Under the pieces are notes generated by a model. The model saw only the letters and a program-made list of their open reading frames with translations. It was not told the origin of the DNA and ran no database searches. A stretch of DNA of 15,958 nucleotides. Source: Oscillospiraceae bacterium. Its GTDB lineage: Bacteria; Bacillota; Clostridia; Oscillospirales; Ruminococcaceae. Positions 1 through 7,894 of this stretch are shown in pieces. The stretch's first letter is position 1, and every line of letters starts with the position of its first letter. The stretch lies in the NCBI GenBank assembly GCA_016295145.1, contig JAEDLR010000048.1:1-15958 (forward strand), written 5' to 3'. A program made the translations under genes and the position numbers.

Positions 1-567
1 CTTCTCCTGGAAGCCAAGCGGGAGGTCGGACTTCCCATTGTTACGGAGATTATGGATACCGCGCAACTGCCCCTGTTCAAAGATGTGGATGTGATTCAGG
101 TGGGCGCGCGCAATATGCAGAACTTTGATCTGCTCAAGCAGCTTGGCCGCCAGGAAAAGCCGGTTATGATCAAGCGGGGACTTTCCGCAACCTACGAGGA
201 GTGGCTGATGAGTGCCGAATATGTCATGGCAGGCGGCAATCACAATGTGATCCTCTGCGAGCGGGGCGTGCGTACCTTTGAAACCTACACCCGTAATATG
301 CTGGATCTGGGCGCAGTGCCTGTGCTGCGTAAACTGACCCATCTGCCTGTGATTATTGATCCCAGCCACGCTGCCGGGAAAGCATGGCTTGTGCCGCAGC
401 TTTCGGTGGCGGCGGTTGCGGCAGGCTGCGACGGCTTGATCATCGAAGTACACAACGATCCCGAACACGCTGCCTGCGACGGCCCACAGTCCATTCGTCC
501 GGAGACTTTTGCGGCACTGTCAAAGAAGCTGCATGGTCTGCATAGCTATGTTGCAGAAAACTTGTGA
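1..567 (+). CDS. aroF: 3-deoxy-7-phosphoheptulonate (DAHP) synthase, 3' part
   Basis: This is the C-terminal 188 residues of a class I DAHP synthase, which condenses phosphoenolpyruvate and erythrose-4-phosphate in the first shikimate-pathway step. The reading frame is open from base 1, so the start lies outside the window. Visible family motifs, in order, are the VGARNMQNF segment, the MIKRG strand, CERGVRTFE followed by TRNMLDLGAVP, IDPSHAAGK, and IEVHNDPEHAACDGPQS near the end. The His of DPSHA, the Glu of IEVH and the Asp of CDG are the expected metal ligands; the cysteine ligand would be upstream. The pattern matches the short type I-beta (KDO8P-synthase-like) branch common in Firmicutes and Thermotoga. 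Any N-terminal ACT or chorismate-mutase regulatory domain cannot be judged from this fragment. It is the first visible gene of the aromatic operon, and its stop lies 20 nt before tyrA. Confidence 0.95.
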   Translation, partial: LLLEAKREVGLPIVTEIMDTAQLPLFKDVDVIQVGARNMQNFDLLKQLGRQEKPVMIKRGLSATYEEWLMSAEYVMAGGNHNVILCERGVRTFETYTRNMLDLGAVPVLRKLTHLPVIIDPSHAAGKAWLVPQLSVAAVAAGCDGLIIEVHNDPEHAACDGPQSIRPETFAALSKKLHGLHSYVAENL

Positions 568-587
568 GCAGAAAGGATGCATCACAT

Positions 588-1424
588 ATGAATATCACAA
601 TTGTGGGTCTGGGTCTGATCGGCGGCTCTTTTGCGAAGGCAACCAAAAGCCGCACGCTGCATACCGTGATGGGCTGCGATCTGGACGACGAAGTCAAACT
701 GTTTGCACGGCTCACGGGTGCCATAGACAAGACCTTTGACGCTGCGCTGCTGCCTGAAAGCGACCTGATTCTGGTGGCGTTGCGCCCTCATGCGGGAATC
801 AACTGGCTGAGGGAGAACGCGCCGCAGATTGCCAAAACCGCCGTGGTGGTGGATATGTGCGGTACCAAGCGCGAGGTCTGTGCAGAGATGGGTGCGATCG
901 CGAAGCAATATGGCTTTATGTATGTGGGAGGACATCCCATGGCAGGTAAGGAGTGCGGCGGATTCGTGAACGCCACCGAAAACCTCTATGACGGGGCTTC
1001 CATGATTCTGACACCCGACAGCAGCATTGATATGCGAACACTGGAACTGCTGAAAAATTACTTTACCGATATCGGGTTTGCCAACCTGACCTTTTCTACA
1101 CCGGAGGAGCATGATGAAATCATTGCCTATACCTCACAGCTTGCGCATATCGTATCGGGCGCCTATGTCAAATCGCCCACTGCTGCAAAACGTCGGGGAT
1201 TCTCCGCGGGCAGCTTTAAGGATATGACCCGTGTGGCGCGTCTGGATGAGGATATGTGGACGGAGTTGATGATGCAAAACAGTGACTTCCTCTGTGAGGA
1301 GTTGGCAACGCTTATTGCAAACCTGAATCAATATCGCGAAGCATTGCTTGCAAAAGATCCCGACGCATTGCGTGAATGCCTGAAAGAGGGCAGGCTCTGC
1401 AAGGCAAATGCCGGCGGAAACTAA
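588..1424 (+). CDS. tyrA: Prephenate dehydrogenase (tyrosine branch)
   Basis: This 278-residue cytoplasmic enzyme should oxidatively decarboxylate prephenate to 4-hydroxyphenylpyruvate. The N-terminal Rossmann fold starts at once with GLGLIGGS (residues 7-14), and an Asp follows the second strand (CDLDD, about 31), the usual sign of NAD rather than NADP use. GGHPMAG (114-120) carries the conserved catalytic His. SQLAHIVS (183-190) and GSFKDMTRVA (208-217) are the helical-domain substrate-binding motifs. The start at 588 is chosen because GAAAGGA (571-577) sits 10 nt upstream and MNITIVG begins the first beta strand; a GTG at 564 overlaps the previous stop and has no ribosome site. The length is that of a monofunctional enzyme with neither a fused chorismate mutase nor a C-terminal ACT domain, so direct tyrosine feedback through ACT is not expected. 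Confidence 0.95.
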   Translation: MNITIVGLGLIGGSFAKATKSRTLHTVMGCDLDDEVKLFARLTGAIDKTFDAALLPESDLILVALRPHAGINWLRENAPQIAKTAVVVDMCGTKREVCAEMGAIAKQYGFMYVGGHPMAGKECGGFVNATENLYDGASMILTPDSSIDMRTLELLKNYFTDIGFANLTFSTPEEHDEIIAYTSQLAHIVSGAYVKSPTAAKRRGFSAGSFKDMTRVARLDEDMWTELMMQNSDFLCEELATLIANLNQYREALLAKDPDALRECLKEGRLCKANAGGN

Positions 1425-1444
1425 TCAAATCAAAGGAGAATACC

Positions 1445-2518
1445 ATGAAAACGGTAACCGTTGCACTGACCGATACAGCATATCCCGTGATGATGGAGCA
1501 GGGGTTGCGACATCGCTGCGGCACTTTGCTTGCGGAGCGAATTGCGCCCTGCAAAATTGCTGTCATCACAGATGAAAATGTCGCGCCGCTTTATCTTGCC
1601 GATGTGGAAGCGTCACTGAAACAGGCAGGATTCACCGTATTGCCCATTGTTGTAGCTCCCGGCGAAGGTTCGAAATCCTTCGGGACCCTTGCCAAGGTCG
1701 TGGAGGCGCTGGCGGCGGAAAAATTCACTCGCACCGATTGTGCCCTTGCACTGGGCGGCGGTGTGATCGGTGATCTGACGGGGTTTGCCGCAGGCTGTTA
1801 TCTGCGTGGTATCTCCTTTGTGCAAATGCCTACCACTTTGCTTGCCGCTGTGGATGCTTCCGTAGGTGGCAAAACGGCGGTGAATCTGGACGCAGGCAAA
1901 AATCTGGCAGGTTTGTTCTATCAGCCGAAAATGGTGCTGTGTGATCCGGAGTGCCTGCAAACGCTCTCGGCACACTGCATTGCCGATGGCGCAGCAGAGG
2001 CGATCAAAACTGGTATTCTCGGCGATGCGCAGTTGTTTGATATCTACGAAAACGGCGACCCAGCCGCATCCTATGCAGAAATCATCGCGCGGTGCGTAGC
2101 ATACAAGGCAAAAATCGTAGCAGCAGACCCGACAGAGCATTCGGTGCGCAAGCTGCTGAATCTGGGACATACGATCGGGCATGCCATTGAAAGAGCCTCT
2201 GATTTTGCCATTTCGCACGGGCACGCTGTGGGCATTGGCATGGCATATGTCACCAGAGCCGCCGCAAAGCGCGGTCTATTGTCGACGGATACGGCAAAGC
2301 GGATCCTTGCTACATTGGAGCGCAACGCATTACCGATTCATACTGCCTTTGACATCGACACGCTGGACGCATTGACCAAGGTGGACAAAAAGGCAGCCGG
2401 TGCGTCCATTACGGTGATTCTGCCTGAGGGGATCGGCAATTGCCGCATGGAAAAAATCGCACTGGACGAAATGCGGCAACTGATTGCCGACGGCGTGGGA
2501 GAGGAGCATCGCCCATGA
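1445..2518 (+). CDS. aroB: 3-dehydroquinate synthase
   Basis: This 357-residue enzyme converts DAHP to 3-dehydroquinate, using NAD and a divalent metal. Diagnostic segments are PGEGSKS (72-78), the GGGVIGDLTGFAA nucleotide-binding turn (104-116), MPTTLLAAVDASVGGKTAVN (128-147), DGAAEAIK (181-188) and LNLGHTIGHAIE (238-249). By comparison with the family, the metal ligands should be Glu185, His242 and His258. The usual HGEAV motif reads HGHAV here (258-262), a variant I believe occurs in clostridial homologues. The start at 1445 follows a strong AAAGGAG (1432-1438); a longer upstream reading would run back into tyrA. The 3' end overlaps aroA by ATGA, so the two are probably translationally coupled. 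Confidence 0.96.
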   Translation: MKTVTVALTDTAYPVMMEQGLRHRCGTLLAERIAPCKIAVITDENVAPLYLADVEASLKQAGFTVLPIVVAPGEGSKSFGTLAKVVEALAAEKFTRTDCALALGGGVIGDLTGFAAGCYLRGISFVQMPTTLLAAVDASVGGKTAVNLDAGKNLAGLFYQPKMVLCDPECLQTLSAHCIADGAAEAIKTGILGDAQLFDIYENGDPAASYAEIIARCVAYKAKIVAADPTEHSVRKLLNLGHTIGHAIERASDFAISHGHAVGIGMAYVTRAAAKRGLLSTDTAKRILATLERNALPIHTAFDIDTLDALTKVDKKAAGASITVILPEGIGNCRMEKIALDEMRQLIADGVGEEHRP

Positions 2519-3807
2519 ATTTGACGCTGACCCCCACAATGCTGCAAGGCAATATCACAGCCATCAATTCCAAATCCGACGCGCACCGCAAACTCATCTG
2601 TGCCGCCTGTGCGCAAAGTGCCTCGTTTTTGCCGCTGCAAAAGCCCTATTGTGCTGATATCATTGCCACCATGCAGTGCCTGACCGCGCTGGGCGCACAG
2701 TTTACTGAGCAGGAACATGGTGTGCAGATCACGCCCATTGACCCGAGCCGACAAAGTGCATCCCCCGTTCTGGATTGTCTGGAGAGCGGCTCTACACTAC
2801 GGTTTTTGATGCCCGTGGCAATGGCTTTTTCCCCATGTGCGCGGTTCATCGGCAGCGGCAGATTGCCCCAGCGGCCCATCGGCGCGCTGACCGATGTGAT
2901 GTCTGCTCACGGCGTGCAGTTTTCTGCGCCTGCATTGCCGATGACGGCAAAAGGTTCGCTGCACGGCGGCGAATACGCACTGGCAGGCAATGTCACTTCG
3001 CAGTATCTCAGTGGTTTGCTGATGGCGTTGCCCCATACCGGGGAGGACAGCACGATACGCCTGACAAAGCCGTTAGAGTCGGCGGCATATGTTGCCCTGA
3101 CCTGTAAGGTGCTGCGCGAATTCGGCGCAGAAATTACGGAAACGGCGGAGCATGATCTGCCCGTATTCCATATCAAAGGAAAATGCCGGTTGCAGCCCCC
3201 TGCCCCCCTCTATGTGGACGGCGATTGGTCAAACGCCGCGTTCTTTCTGGTGGCTGGCGCACTCTGTGCACCAATTACGGTGCATGGCGTGTATGCCGAT
3301 TCCACGCAGGGTGACAAGACCATCTGTGATATTCTGCGCATGGCTGGCGCAGATGTCACACAGTCTGCTGACCGCGTGACAGTGGCACCGCCGGAAAACG
3401 GCACGTTGCAGGCGTTTTCTGCTGATATGCGGGAGATTCCCGATCTGCTGCCGGTGCTGTCTGTTCTGGCAGCATTTGCAGAGGGCGAAACACATTTGCA
3501 CCATGCTGCAAGACTGCGCCTGAAGGAATGTGACCGTCTGCGTGAAACTGCTAGACTGCTGCGTGCTCTTGGCGGCAATGTGGAGGAATCCGAGGATGCA
3601 CTGCGCATTACGGGCGGTACGCTGCGGGGCGGCGTGGCAGATGGCTGCAACGACCACCGTATGGTGATGTCGGCGGCGATGGCGGCACTGCGTTGCGAAA
3701 ATCCGGTTACGATTCTCGGCACCGAGGCGGTGAACAAATCGTACCCTGCATTTTTTGAAGATTATCAGCGACTGGGCGGTCAGGTTCGCCCGACAGAGGA
3801 GGTTTGA
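2515..3807 (+). CDS. aroA: 3-phosphoshikimate 1-carboxyvinyltransferase (EPSP synthase)
   Basis: This 430-residue enzyme transfers the enolpyruvyl group of PEP to shikimate-3-phosphate. Seen in order are NSKSDAHRKL (18-27, with the substrate-binding Lys20 and Arg25), ESGSTLRFL (90-98), SGRLPQRPI (114-122), TSQYLSGLLMALP (161-173), GDWSNAAFF (236-244), EIPDLLPVL (307-315, with the catalytic Asp310), LKECDRLR (336-343) and NDHRMVMS (379-386). The usual LGNAGTA or SGNSGTT loop reads ESGSTLR, so it is neither a textbook class I nor class II loop. The ATG at 2515 overlaps the aroB stop by 4 nt and has GGAGAGGAG about 8 nt upstream, inside the end of aroB. The next gene, aroC, starts one base after its stop. 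Confidence 0.96.
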   Translation: MNLTLTPTMLQGNITAINSKSDAHRKLICAACAQSASFLPLQKPYCADIIATMQCLTALGAQFTEQEHGVQITPIDPSRQSASPVLDCLESGSTLRFLMPVAMAFSPCARFIGSGRLPQRPIGALTDVMSAHGVQFSAPALPMTAKGSLHGGEYALAGNVTSQYLSGLLMALPHTGEDSTIRLTKPLESAAYVALTCKVLREFGAEITETAEHDLPVFHIKGKCRLQPPAPLYVDGDWSNAAFFLVAGALCAPITVHGVYADSTQGDKTICDILRMAGADVTQSADRVTVAPPENGTLQAFSADMREIPDLLPVLSVLAAFAEGETHLHHAARLRLKECDRLRETARLLRALGGNVEESEDALRITGGTLRGGVADGCNDHRMVMSAAMAALRCENPVTILGTEAVNKSYPAFFEDYQRLGGQVRPTEEV

Positions 3808-3808
3808 C

Positions 3809-4888
3809 ATGGCATCAACATTTGGCGAGCGCGTACAGGTTTCCGTATTTGGCGAATCCCACGGCGGTGGTATTGGCGTGGTAATCGACGGATTGCCGGC
3901 TGGTGTGCCCATCTCCGAGGAAACGCTGTACACTTTTATGGCGCGCCGCAAACCCGGCGGCAGCCCGTTTTCCACGCCACGCAAGGAAAGCGACCGCCCC
4001 ACCATCCTTTCGGGGCTATATGAGGGACACACTACGGGCTTTCCGCTGTGTGCAACCATCGGCAATACGGATACGCGTTCGGGGGACTATAAGGCGCTTG
4101 CCGATCTGCCCCGGCCCTCTCATGCCGATTACACTGCCTATCTCAAGTGGTGCGGGCAGGCGGATATGCGCGGCGGCGGACATTTTTCCGGCAGATTGAC
4201 CGCACCACTGTGCGTGGCAGGCGGCATTGCATTGCAGATTCTGGCACAAAAGGGGATCTTCATCGGTGCACATCTGCAAAGCGTTGGCAGTGCGCAGGAT
4301 ATCCCCTATCCCATGCGCCCTGATGTGGATACCCTGCTTGCACCAGGCAAAAAAGCGTTCCCTGTATGTGATGATACCGCTGCGGATGCCATGCAAGCGG
4401 AAATCAAGGCGGCTGCCAAGGAGAGAGATTCCGTGGGCGGCACCATTGAGTGCATGATTCTGGGCTTGCCTGCCGGACTGGGCGACCCCATGTTTGACGG
4501 TATGGAGAATCGCATTGCAGGTGCGATTTTTGGCGTGCCTGCCATCAAGGGTATTGAATTCGGCAGCGGCTTTGCCTGCGCCGCCATGCGCGGTTCGCAG
4601 TGCAATGACCCTTTCTGCATTGACGAAAACGGCGATATCGCCACCAAAACGAATCACAGCGGCGGCATACAGGGCGGCATTACAAACGGCATGCCCTTGC
4701 GCTTCCGTGTAGCAGTAAAGCCGACGCCGTCCATCGGCAAACCGCAGCAGACCGTATCACTTTCCAAGCATACCGAGGAAACGCTGGTCATTCAGGGCAG
4801 ACACGATCCTTGCATCGCCCACCGTGCCGTACCTGTCATCGAAGCTGTAACGGCTCTGGTGATTCTGGATATGCTTGCCGAACTTTGA
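3809..4888 (+). CDS. aroC: Chorismate synthase
   Basis: This 359-residue, FMN-dependent enzyme eliminates phosphate from EPSP to make chorismate, the branch-point compound. The N terminus has the hallmark FGESHGGGIGVVIDGLPAGV (14-33), then RRKPGGSPFSTPRKESDR (46-63), RPSHADYT (102-109), RGGGHFSGRLTAP (121-133), RDSVGGTIEC (206-215), NHSGGIQGGITNG (282-294) and GRHDP (330-334). His18 and His105 correspond to the two conserved active-site histidines. The start at 3809 is fixed by AGAGGAGG (3795-3802) and by MASTFGE, the normal beginning of this family; it lies one base after the aroA stop. It sits upstream of pheA, so chorismate production and its first use are co-expressed. Confidence 0.97.
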   Translation: MASTFGERVQVSVFGESHGGGIGVVIDGLPAGVPISEETLYTFMARRKPGGSPFSTPRKESDRPTILSGLYEGHTTGFPLCATIGNTDTRSGDYKALADLPRPSHADYTAYLKWCGQADMRGGGHFSGRLTAPLCVAGGIALQILAQKGIFIGAHLQSVGSAQDIPYPMRPDVDTLLAPGKKAFPVCDDTAADAMQAEIKAAAKERDSVGGTIECMILGLPAGLGDPMFDGMENRIAGAIFGVPAIKGIEFGSGFACAAMRGSQCNDPFCIDENGDIATKTNHSGGIQGGITNGMPLRFRVAVKPTPSIGKPQQTVSLSKHTEETLVIQGRHDPCIAHRAVPVIEAVTALVILDMLAEL

Positions 4889-4901
4889 AAGGACGTAAAA
4901 C

Positions 4902-6047
4902 ATGGAACTCAAGGAAATCCGACAGGAAATTGACCGCGTTGATGATCAGTTGCTTGCGCTGTTTTTACAACGCATGGAACTGGTGGGGCAGGTGGCTGAG
5001 GCGAAAAAGCACGAAAGTACACCTGTATATGACCCCAGCCGTGAACGCCGTATTCTGGAAAAGGTACACAAGGCGGCAGGCCCTGCGCAGGAGAAGGCGG
5101 CACATCAGCTGTTTTGCAAGCTGATGGAGCTTTCCAAGGCACAGCAGGCTGCCACTTTGCCGCACCATTCCGCGCTGAGCGAGATGCTGCATACCATGTG
5201 CGCAAATGAACAGCAATTGTTCCCACAAACGGGCAGAATCGCCTGTTCGGGGATTGAGGGCAGCCATGCACAGGCTGCCGCGGATGCACTGTTTCCGCGG
5301 GGGGATCTGGTGCATATGGACGGCTTTGCTGCGGTGTTCCGTGCAGTAAAGGCAGGGCTTTGTCAGTATGGCGTAGTGCCCATTGAAAACAGCAACAGCG
5401 GGTCAGTGCGCACGGTCTATGATCTGCTGCGCCAGGAGCAGGCATTTGTGGTGCGCAGTATCCGGCATTCGGTGCGGCAGGTGCTGCTTGCAAAGCCCGG
5501 CACAAAGCTTGCGGATATCCATACGGTGTTTTCTCATGAGCAGGCACTGAATCAGTGCAGTGCGTTTCTTTCAGAACTCGACCGTGTGGATATCGTTCCC
5601 TGCACCAGTACAGCTCACGCCGCAAAGCGCGCCTCGGAAAGCAAGGATGCGGGGGTTGCAGCCATCGCTTCGGAGGATTGTGCCAAGCTATATGGTCTGC
5701 GTGTCATCAATGATGCCATTCAGAATCACGATAACAACGAAACACGCTTCCTCTGCATTGCCAAGGAACCGAAACTGTTTGCAGGTGCCAACCGCATCAG
5801 CCTGATGCTGAGCTGTGCAAACCGTCCTGGTGCGCTGTATGAAATGATTGCGAAAATCTCGGCAACAGGTGTGAATATGTGCAAACTGGAAAGTGCGCCG
5901 ATTTCGGGCAGCAGCTTTACCTACCGCTTCTACATGGATCTGGAGGGCTCGCTGCATCAGGAGGGCGTGATTGCTCTGCTGGACGATTTGCAGCGCACCA
6001 GTGAAACCTTTACATTCCTCGGTAATTATACAGAATGCATCGGCTGA
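4902..6047 (+). CDS. pheA: Bifunctional chorismate mutase / prephenate dehydratase (P-protein)
   Basis: This 381-residue protein should carry chorismate through prephenate to phenylpyruvate. Residues 1-85 form an AroQ-type helical chorismate mutase (IRQEIDRVDDQLLALFLQRM near the start, then VAEAKK and DPSRERRILEKV). Residues about 111-290 are the prephenate dehydratase, with VVPIENSNSGSV (158-169) and the catalytic NNETRF segment (278-283). Residues 297-375 are an ACT domain. In the ACT domain the GALV-like motif is GALY (310-313), while the phenylalanine-binding ESRP motif reads ESAP (330-333), so the usual Arg is missing. The start at 4902 follows GAAAGGA (4886-4892) with a spacing of 9 nt. 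The prephenate made by the mutase domain is also the substrate of the tyrA product encoded earlier in the same operon. Confidence 0.95.
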   Translation: MELKEIRQEIDRVDDQLLALFLQRMELVGQVAEAKKHESTPVYDPSRERRILEKVHKAAGPAQEKAAHQLFCKLMELSKAQQAATLPHHSALSEMLHTMCANEQQLFPQTGRIACSGIEGSHAQAAADALFPRGDLVHMDGFAAVFRAVKAGLCQYGVVPIENSNSGSVRTVYDLLRQEQAFVVRSIRHSVRQVLLAKPGTKLADIHTVFSHEQALNQCSAFLSELDRVDIVPCTSTAHAAKRASESKDAGVAAIASEDCAKLYGLRVINDAIQNHDNNETRFLCIAKEPKLFAGANRISLMLSCANRPGALYEMIAKISATGVNMCKLESAPISGSSFTYRFYMDLEGSLHQEGVIALLDDLQRTSETFTFLGNYTECIG

Positions 6048-6060
6048 AAGGAGCATCATT

Positions 6061-7341
6061 ATGCATATCACTACCCCCTACGGGCTGATCGGCAGAAAAC
6101 TGGGACACAGTGATTCCCCTGCGATTCATGCCGCATTTGGCAACCCTGATTACGCCCTTTATCCTATGGAACCAGAAATGCTGTCGGGATTCCTTGCCGA
6201 TCCGCAGCTTAAGGGTCTGAATGTGACCATACCCTACAAAATCACAGTGATACCGCACTGCAAGCGGCTTGACCCACTGGCAGAAGCAATCGGCAGTGTG
6301 AATACGATGGTTCGTGAGGCTGACGGCAGTTGGACAGGCTACAATACCGATGCTTACGGTTTCCGTTTTCTTATGCGCAATGCAGGGCTTTCCTTTGCAG
6401 GCGCAAAGGTGCTGGTATTGGGCAACGGCGGTGCTTCACAGACTGTGCAGGCTCTGGCGAAACTGGACGGTGCAGAGCGTCTGATCGTTTTGGATTTGGA
6501 GGGCGAATATACCTATGAAGATCTGCCGAAGTTTACCGACAGCACCCTGATTGTCAATGCAACGCCTGTGGGAATGTATCCCAATGCAGGGCAACAGCTT
6601 GTGGATCTGAAGCAGTTTCCACAGTGCAAGGGCGTGGTGGATTTGATTTATAATCCGTGCCGTACCGCGCTGCTGTTACAGGCAGAGGCATTGGGTATTC
6701 CGTACAGTGGCGGCCTGCCGATGCTTGTGGCGCAGGCAAAGCAGGCGGAGGAGCTGTTCTTTGACCGGCAGATTGCCGACGAAGAAATCACCCGTGTGGG
6801 GCAGGGCTTGCAGCAGCAGAACGAATCCATTGTGCTGATTGGTATGCCCGGCTGCGGCAAATCGACCGTTGGCGCGGAGCTTGCTGCAATGACGGGCAAA
6901 ACTGCTATCGACCTGGATGCGGTCATCGAGCAGATGGCCGGCAAAAGCATCCCTTCCATTTTTGCGGAGGAGGGCGAGCCTGCATTCCGTGCATTGGAAC
7001 ATCAGGCGGTGCTGGAATACTCTCAGAAGCGCGGTGTGATTCTGATGACAGGCGGTGGCGTGGTACTGGATATGGAAAACCATGCACCCTTGCACAGCAA
7101 CGGAAGAATCTATTGGCTCAGACGCGATATTGCGCTGCTGCCCACCGACGGCAGGCCGCTTTCACAGCAAAACCGCCTGGAGGAAATGGAAAAAATCCGG
7201 ACACCACTGTACAGACAGCTTGCACAGTGCAGTATGGAAAACAGCGGCACGCCCCGGGAGACGGCTGCCGCAATCATGGAGGAATACAATGCATATACTC
7301 GTTCTCAATGGACCAAATCTGAATCTGCTGGGCTTGCGTGA
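6061..7341 (+). CDS. aroE-aroK: Bifunctional shikimate dehydrogenase / shikimate kinase fusion
   Basis: This 426-residue protein carries out two successive steps, 3-dehydroshikimate to shikimate to shikimate-3-phosphate. Residues 1-245 are AroE: LGHSDSP (14-20), NVTIPYK with catalytic Lys60, GSVNT (78-82), GYNTDAYGF with catalytic Asp96, the Rossmann GNGGAS (121-126) and NATPVGMYP (166-174). Residues about 255-410 are AroK: Walker A GMPGCGKST (261-269), DLDAVIE (284-290), FR...E around 309-313, TGGGVV (330-335) and the lid DGRPL (363-367). The position that normally carries Ser/Asn-Arg for the NADP 2'-phosphate reads LDLEGEY (144-150). The last 17 residues extend past the usual kinase end and are read through the start of aroQ. 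The start at 6061 follows AAAGGAG (6048-6054). Confidence 0.94.
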   Translation: MHITTPYGLIGRKLGHSDSPAIHAAFGNPDYALYPMEPEMLSGFLADPQLKGLNVTIPYKITVIPHCKRLDPLAEAIGSVNTMVREADGSWTGYNTDAYGFRFLMRNAGLSFAGAKVLVLGNGGASQTVQALAKLDGAERLIVLDLEGEYTYEDLPKFTDSTLIVNATPVGMYPNAGQQLVDLKQFPQCKGVVDLIYNPCRTALLLQAEALGIPYSGGLPMLVAQAKQAEELFFDRQIADEEITRVGQGLQQQNESIVLIGMPGCGKSTVGAELAAMTGKTAIDLDAVIEQMAGKSIPSIFAEEGEPAFRALEHQAVLEYSQKRGVILMTGGGVVLDMENHAPLHSNGRIYWLRRDIALLPTDGRPLSQQNRLEEMEKIRTPLYRQLAQCSMENSGTPRETAAAIMEEYNAYTRSQWTKSESAGLA

Positions 7342-7729
7342 GCCGGAGCATTACGGCACACAGACCTATGCAGACCTAGTTGCGCTGCTGGAGCAGGAGG
7401 CAAAACACTGCAACATCACCATCGAATGTAAGCAATCCAACCACGAAGGCACACTGGTGGATGAGATTCAGGGGGCTTACGGTAAGGCAGACGGTATCAT
7501 TATCAATCCGGCGGCATATACGCACACCAGTGTGGCACTGCTGGATGCCGTAAAAGCGGTGAAAATCCCCACCATCGAGGTGCATCTGACAGACCCCGAT
7601 ACCCGTGAGGCGTTTCGTCATGTTTCGTACATCCGGCAGGGATGTATTGCTACCATCTGCGGCAAGGGCTTTGCAGGTTATGTGGAAGCAATGCATCTGA
7701 TGATCGCATATTGCAAGGACTCGCATTGA
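7289..7729 (+). CDS. aroQ: 3-dehydroquinate dehydratase, type II
   Basis: This 146-residue enzyme is the dodecameric type II dehydroquinase, which converts 3-dehydroquinate to 3-dehydroshikimate by anti-elimination. NGPNLNLLGLREPEHYG (7-23) holds the catalytic Tyr22 and the lid Arg. QSNHEG (49-54), NPAAYTHTS (73-81) and IEVHLTDPDTREAFRHVS (96-113) complete the active site. The length matches the family. The ATG at 7289 is preceded by GGAGGAA (7278-7284) and gives exactly the family N terminus MHILVLNGPNLN, so the start is secure even though it lies 53 nt inside the aroE-aroK reading frame. It is the last gene of the operon. No GC-rich terminator follows, only an AT-rich inverted repeat overlapping the 0A boxes. 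Confidence 0.96.
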   Translation: MHILVLNGPNLNLLGLREPEHYGTQTYADLVALLEQEAKHCNITIECKQSNHEGTLVDEIQGAYGKADGIIINPAAYTHTSVALLDAVKAVKIPTIEVHLTDPDTREAFRHVSYIRQGCIATICGKGFAGYVEAMHLMIAYCKDSH

Positions 7730-7753
7730 ATATCTGCCATAATGTAGGAAATT

Positions 7754-7771
7754 TTGTCAAAATTTGTCGAA
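7754..7771 (+). promoter_or_regulatory. Tandem Spo0A boxes
   Basis: TTGTCAAA (7754-7761) and TTGTCGAA (7764-7771) both match the published 0A-box consensus TTGTCRAA and lie in the same orientation with a 10-bp period, the head-to-tail spacing known for Spo0A effector-domain binding. They end 4 bp before the -35 of the Spo0A-like gene. The match and geometry are seen directly; binding is inferred. Confidence 0.75.
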
Positions 7772-7775
7772 AGCC

Positions 7776-7804
7776 TTGACAAGTGCTGCATAATACTGTA
7801 CAAT
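7776..7804 (+). promoter_or_regulatory. Sigma-A-type promoter of the Spo0A-like gene
   Basis: TTGACA (7776-7781), a 17-bp spacer and TACAAT (7799-7804) give a near-consensus promoter. Transcription would start near 7811, leaving a leader of about 85 nt before the chosen ATG at 7895. The leader holds a small hairpin, ATGCT/AGCAT (7830-7843). Confidence 0.8.
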
Positions 7805-7894
7805 GGTCATTGTGGAGTGATGCTGCAATATGCTTATGAGCATGAGAACTGTTGGCGGAGCAGCTGTGTGGTAACAAAAGGTAGGAAACAGCTT

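Noticed and set aside
7751..7767. AAATTTT-GTC-AAAATTT inverted repeat after aroQ as the operon terminator
   Set aside because: It has no GC pairs and no T-run; the bases are better explained by the two 0A boxes. The aromatic operon end therefore remains undefined.
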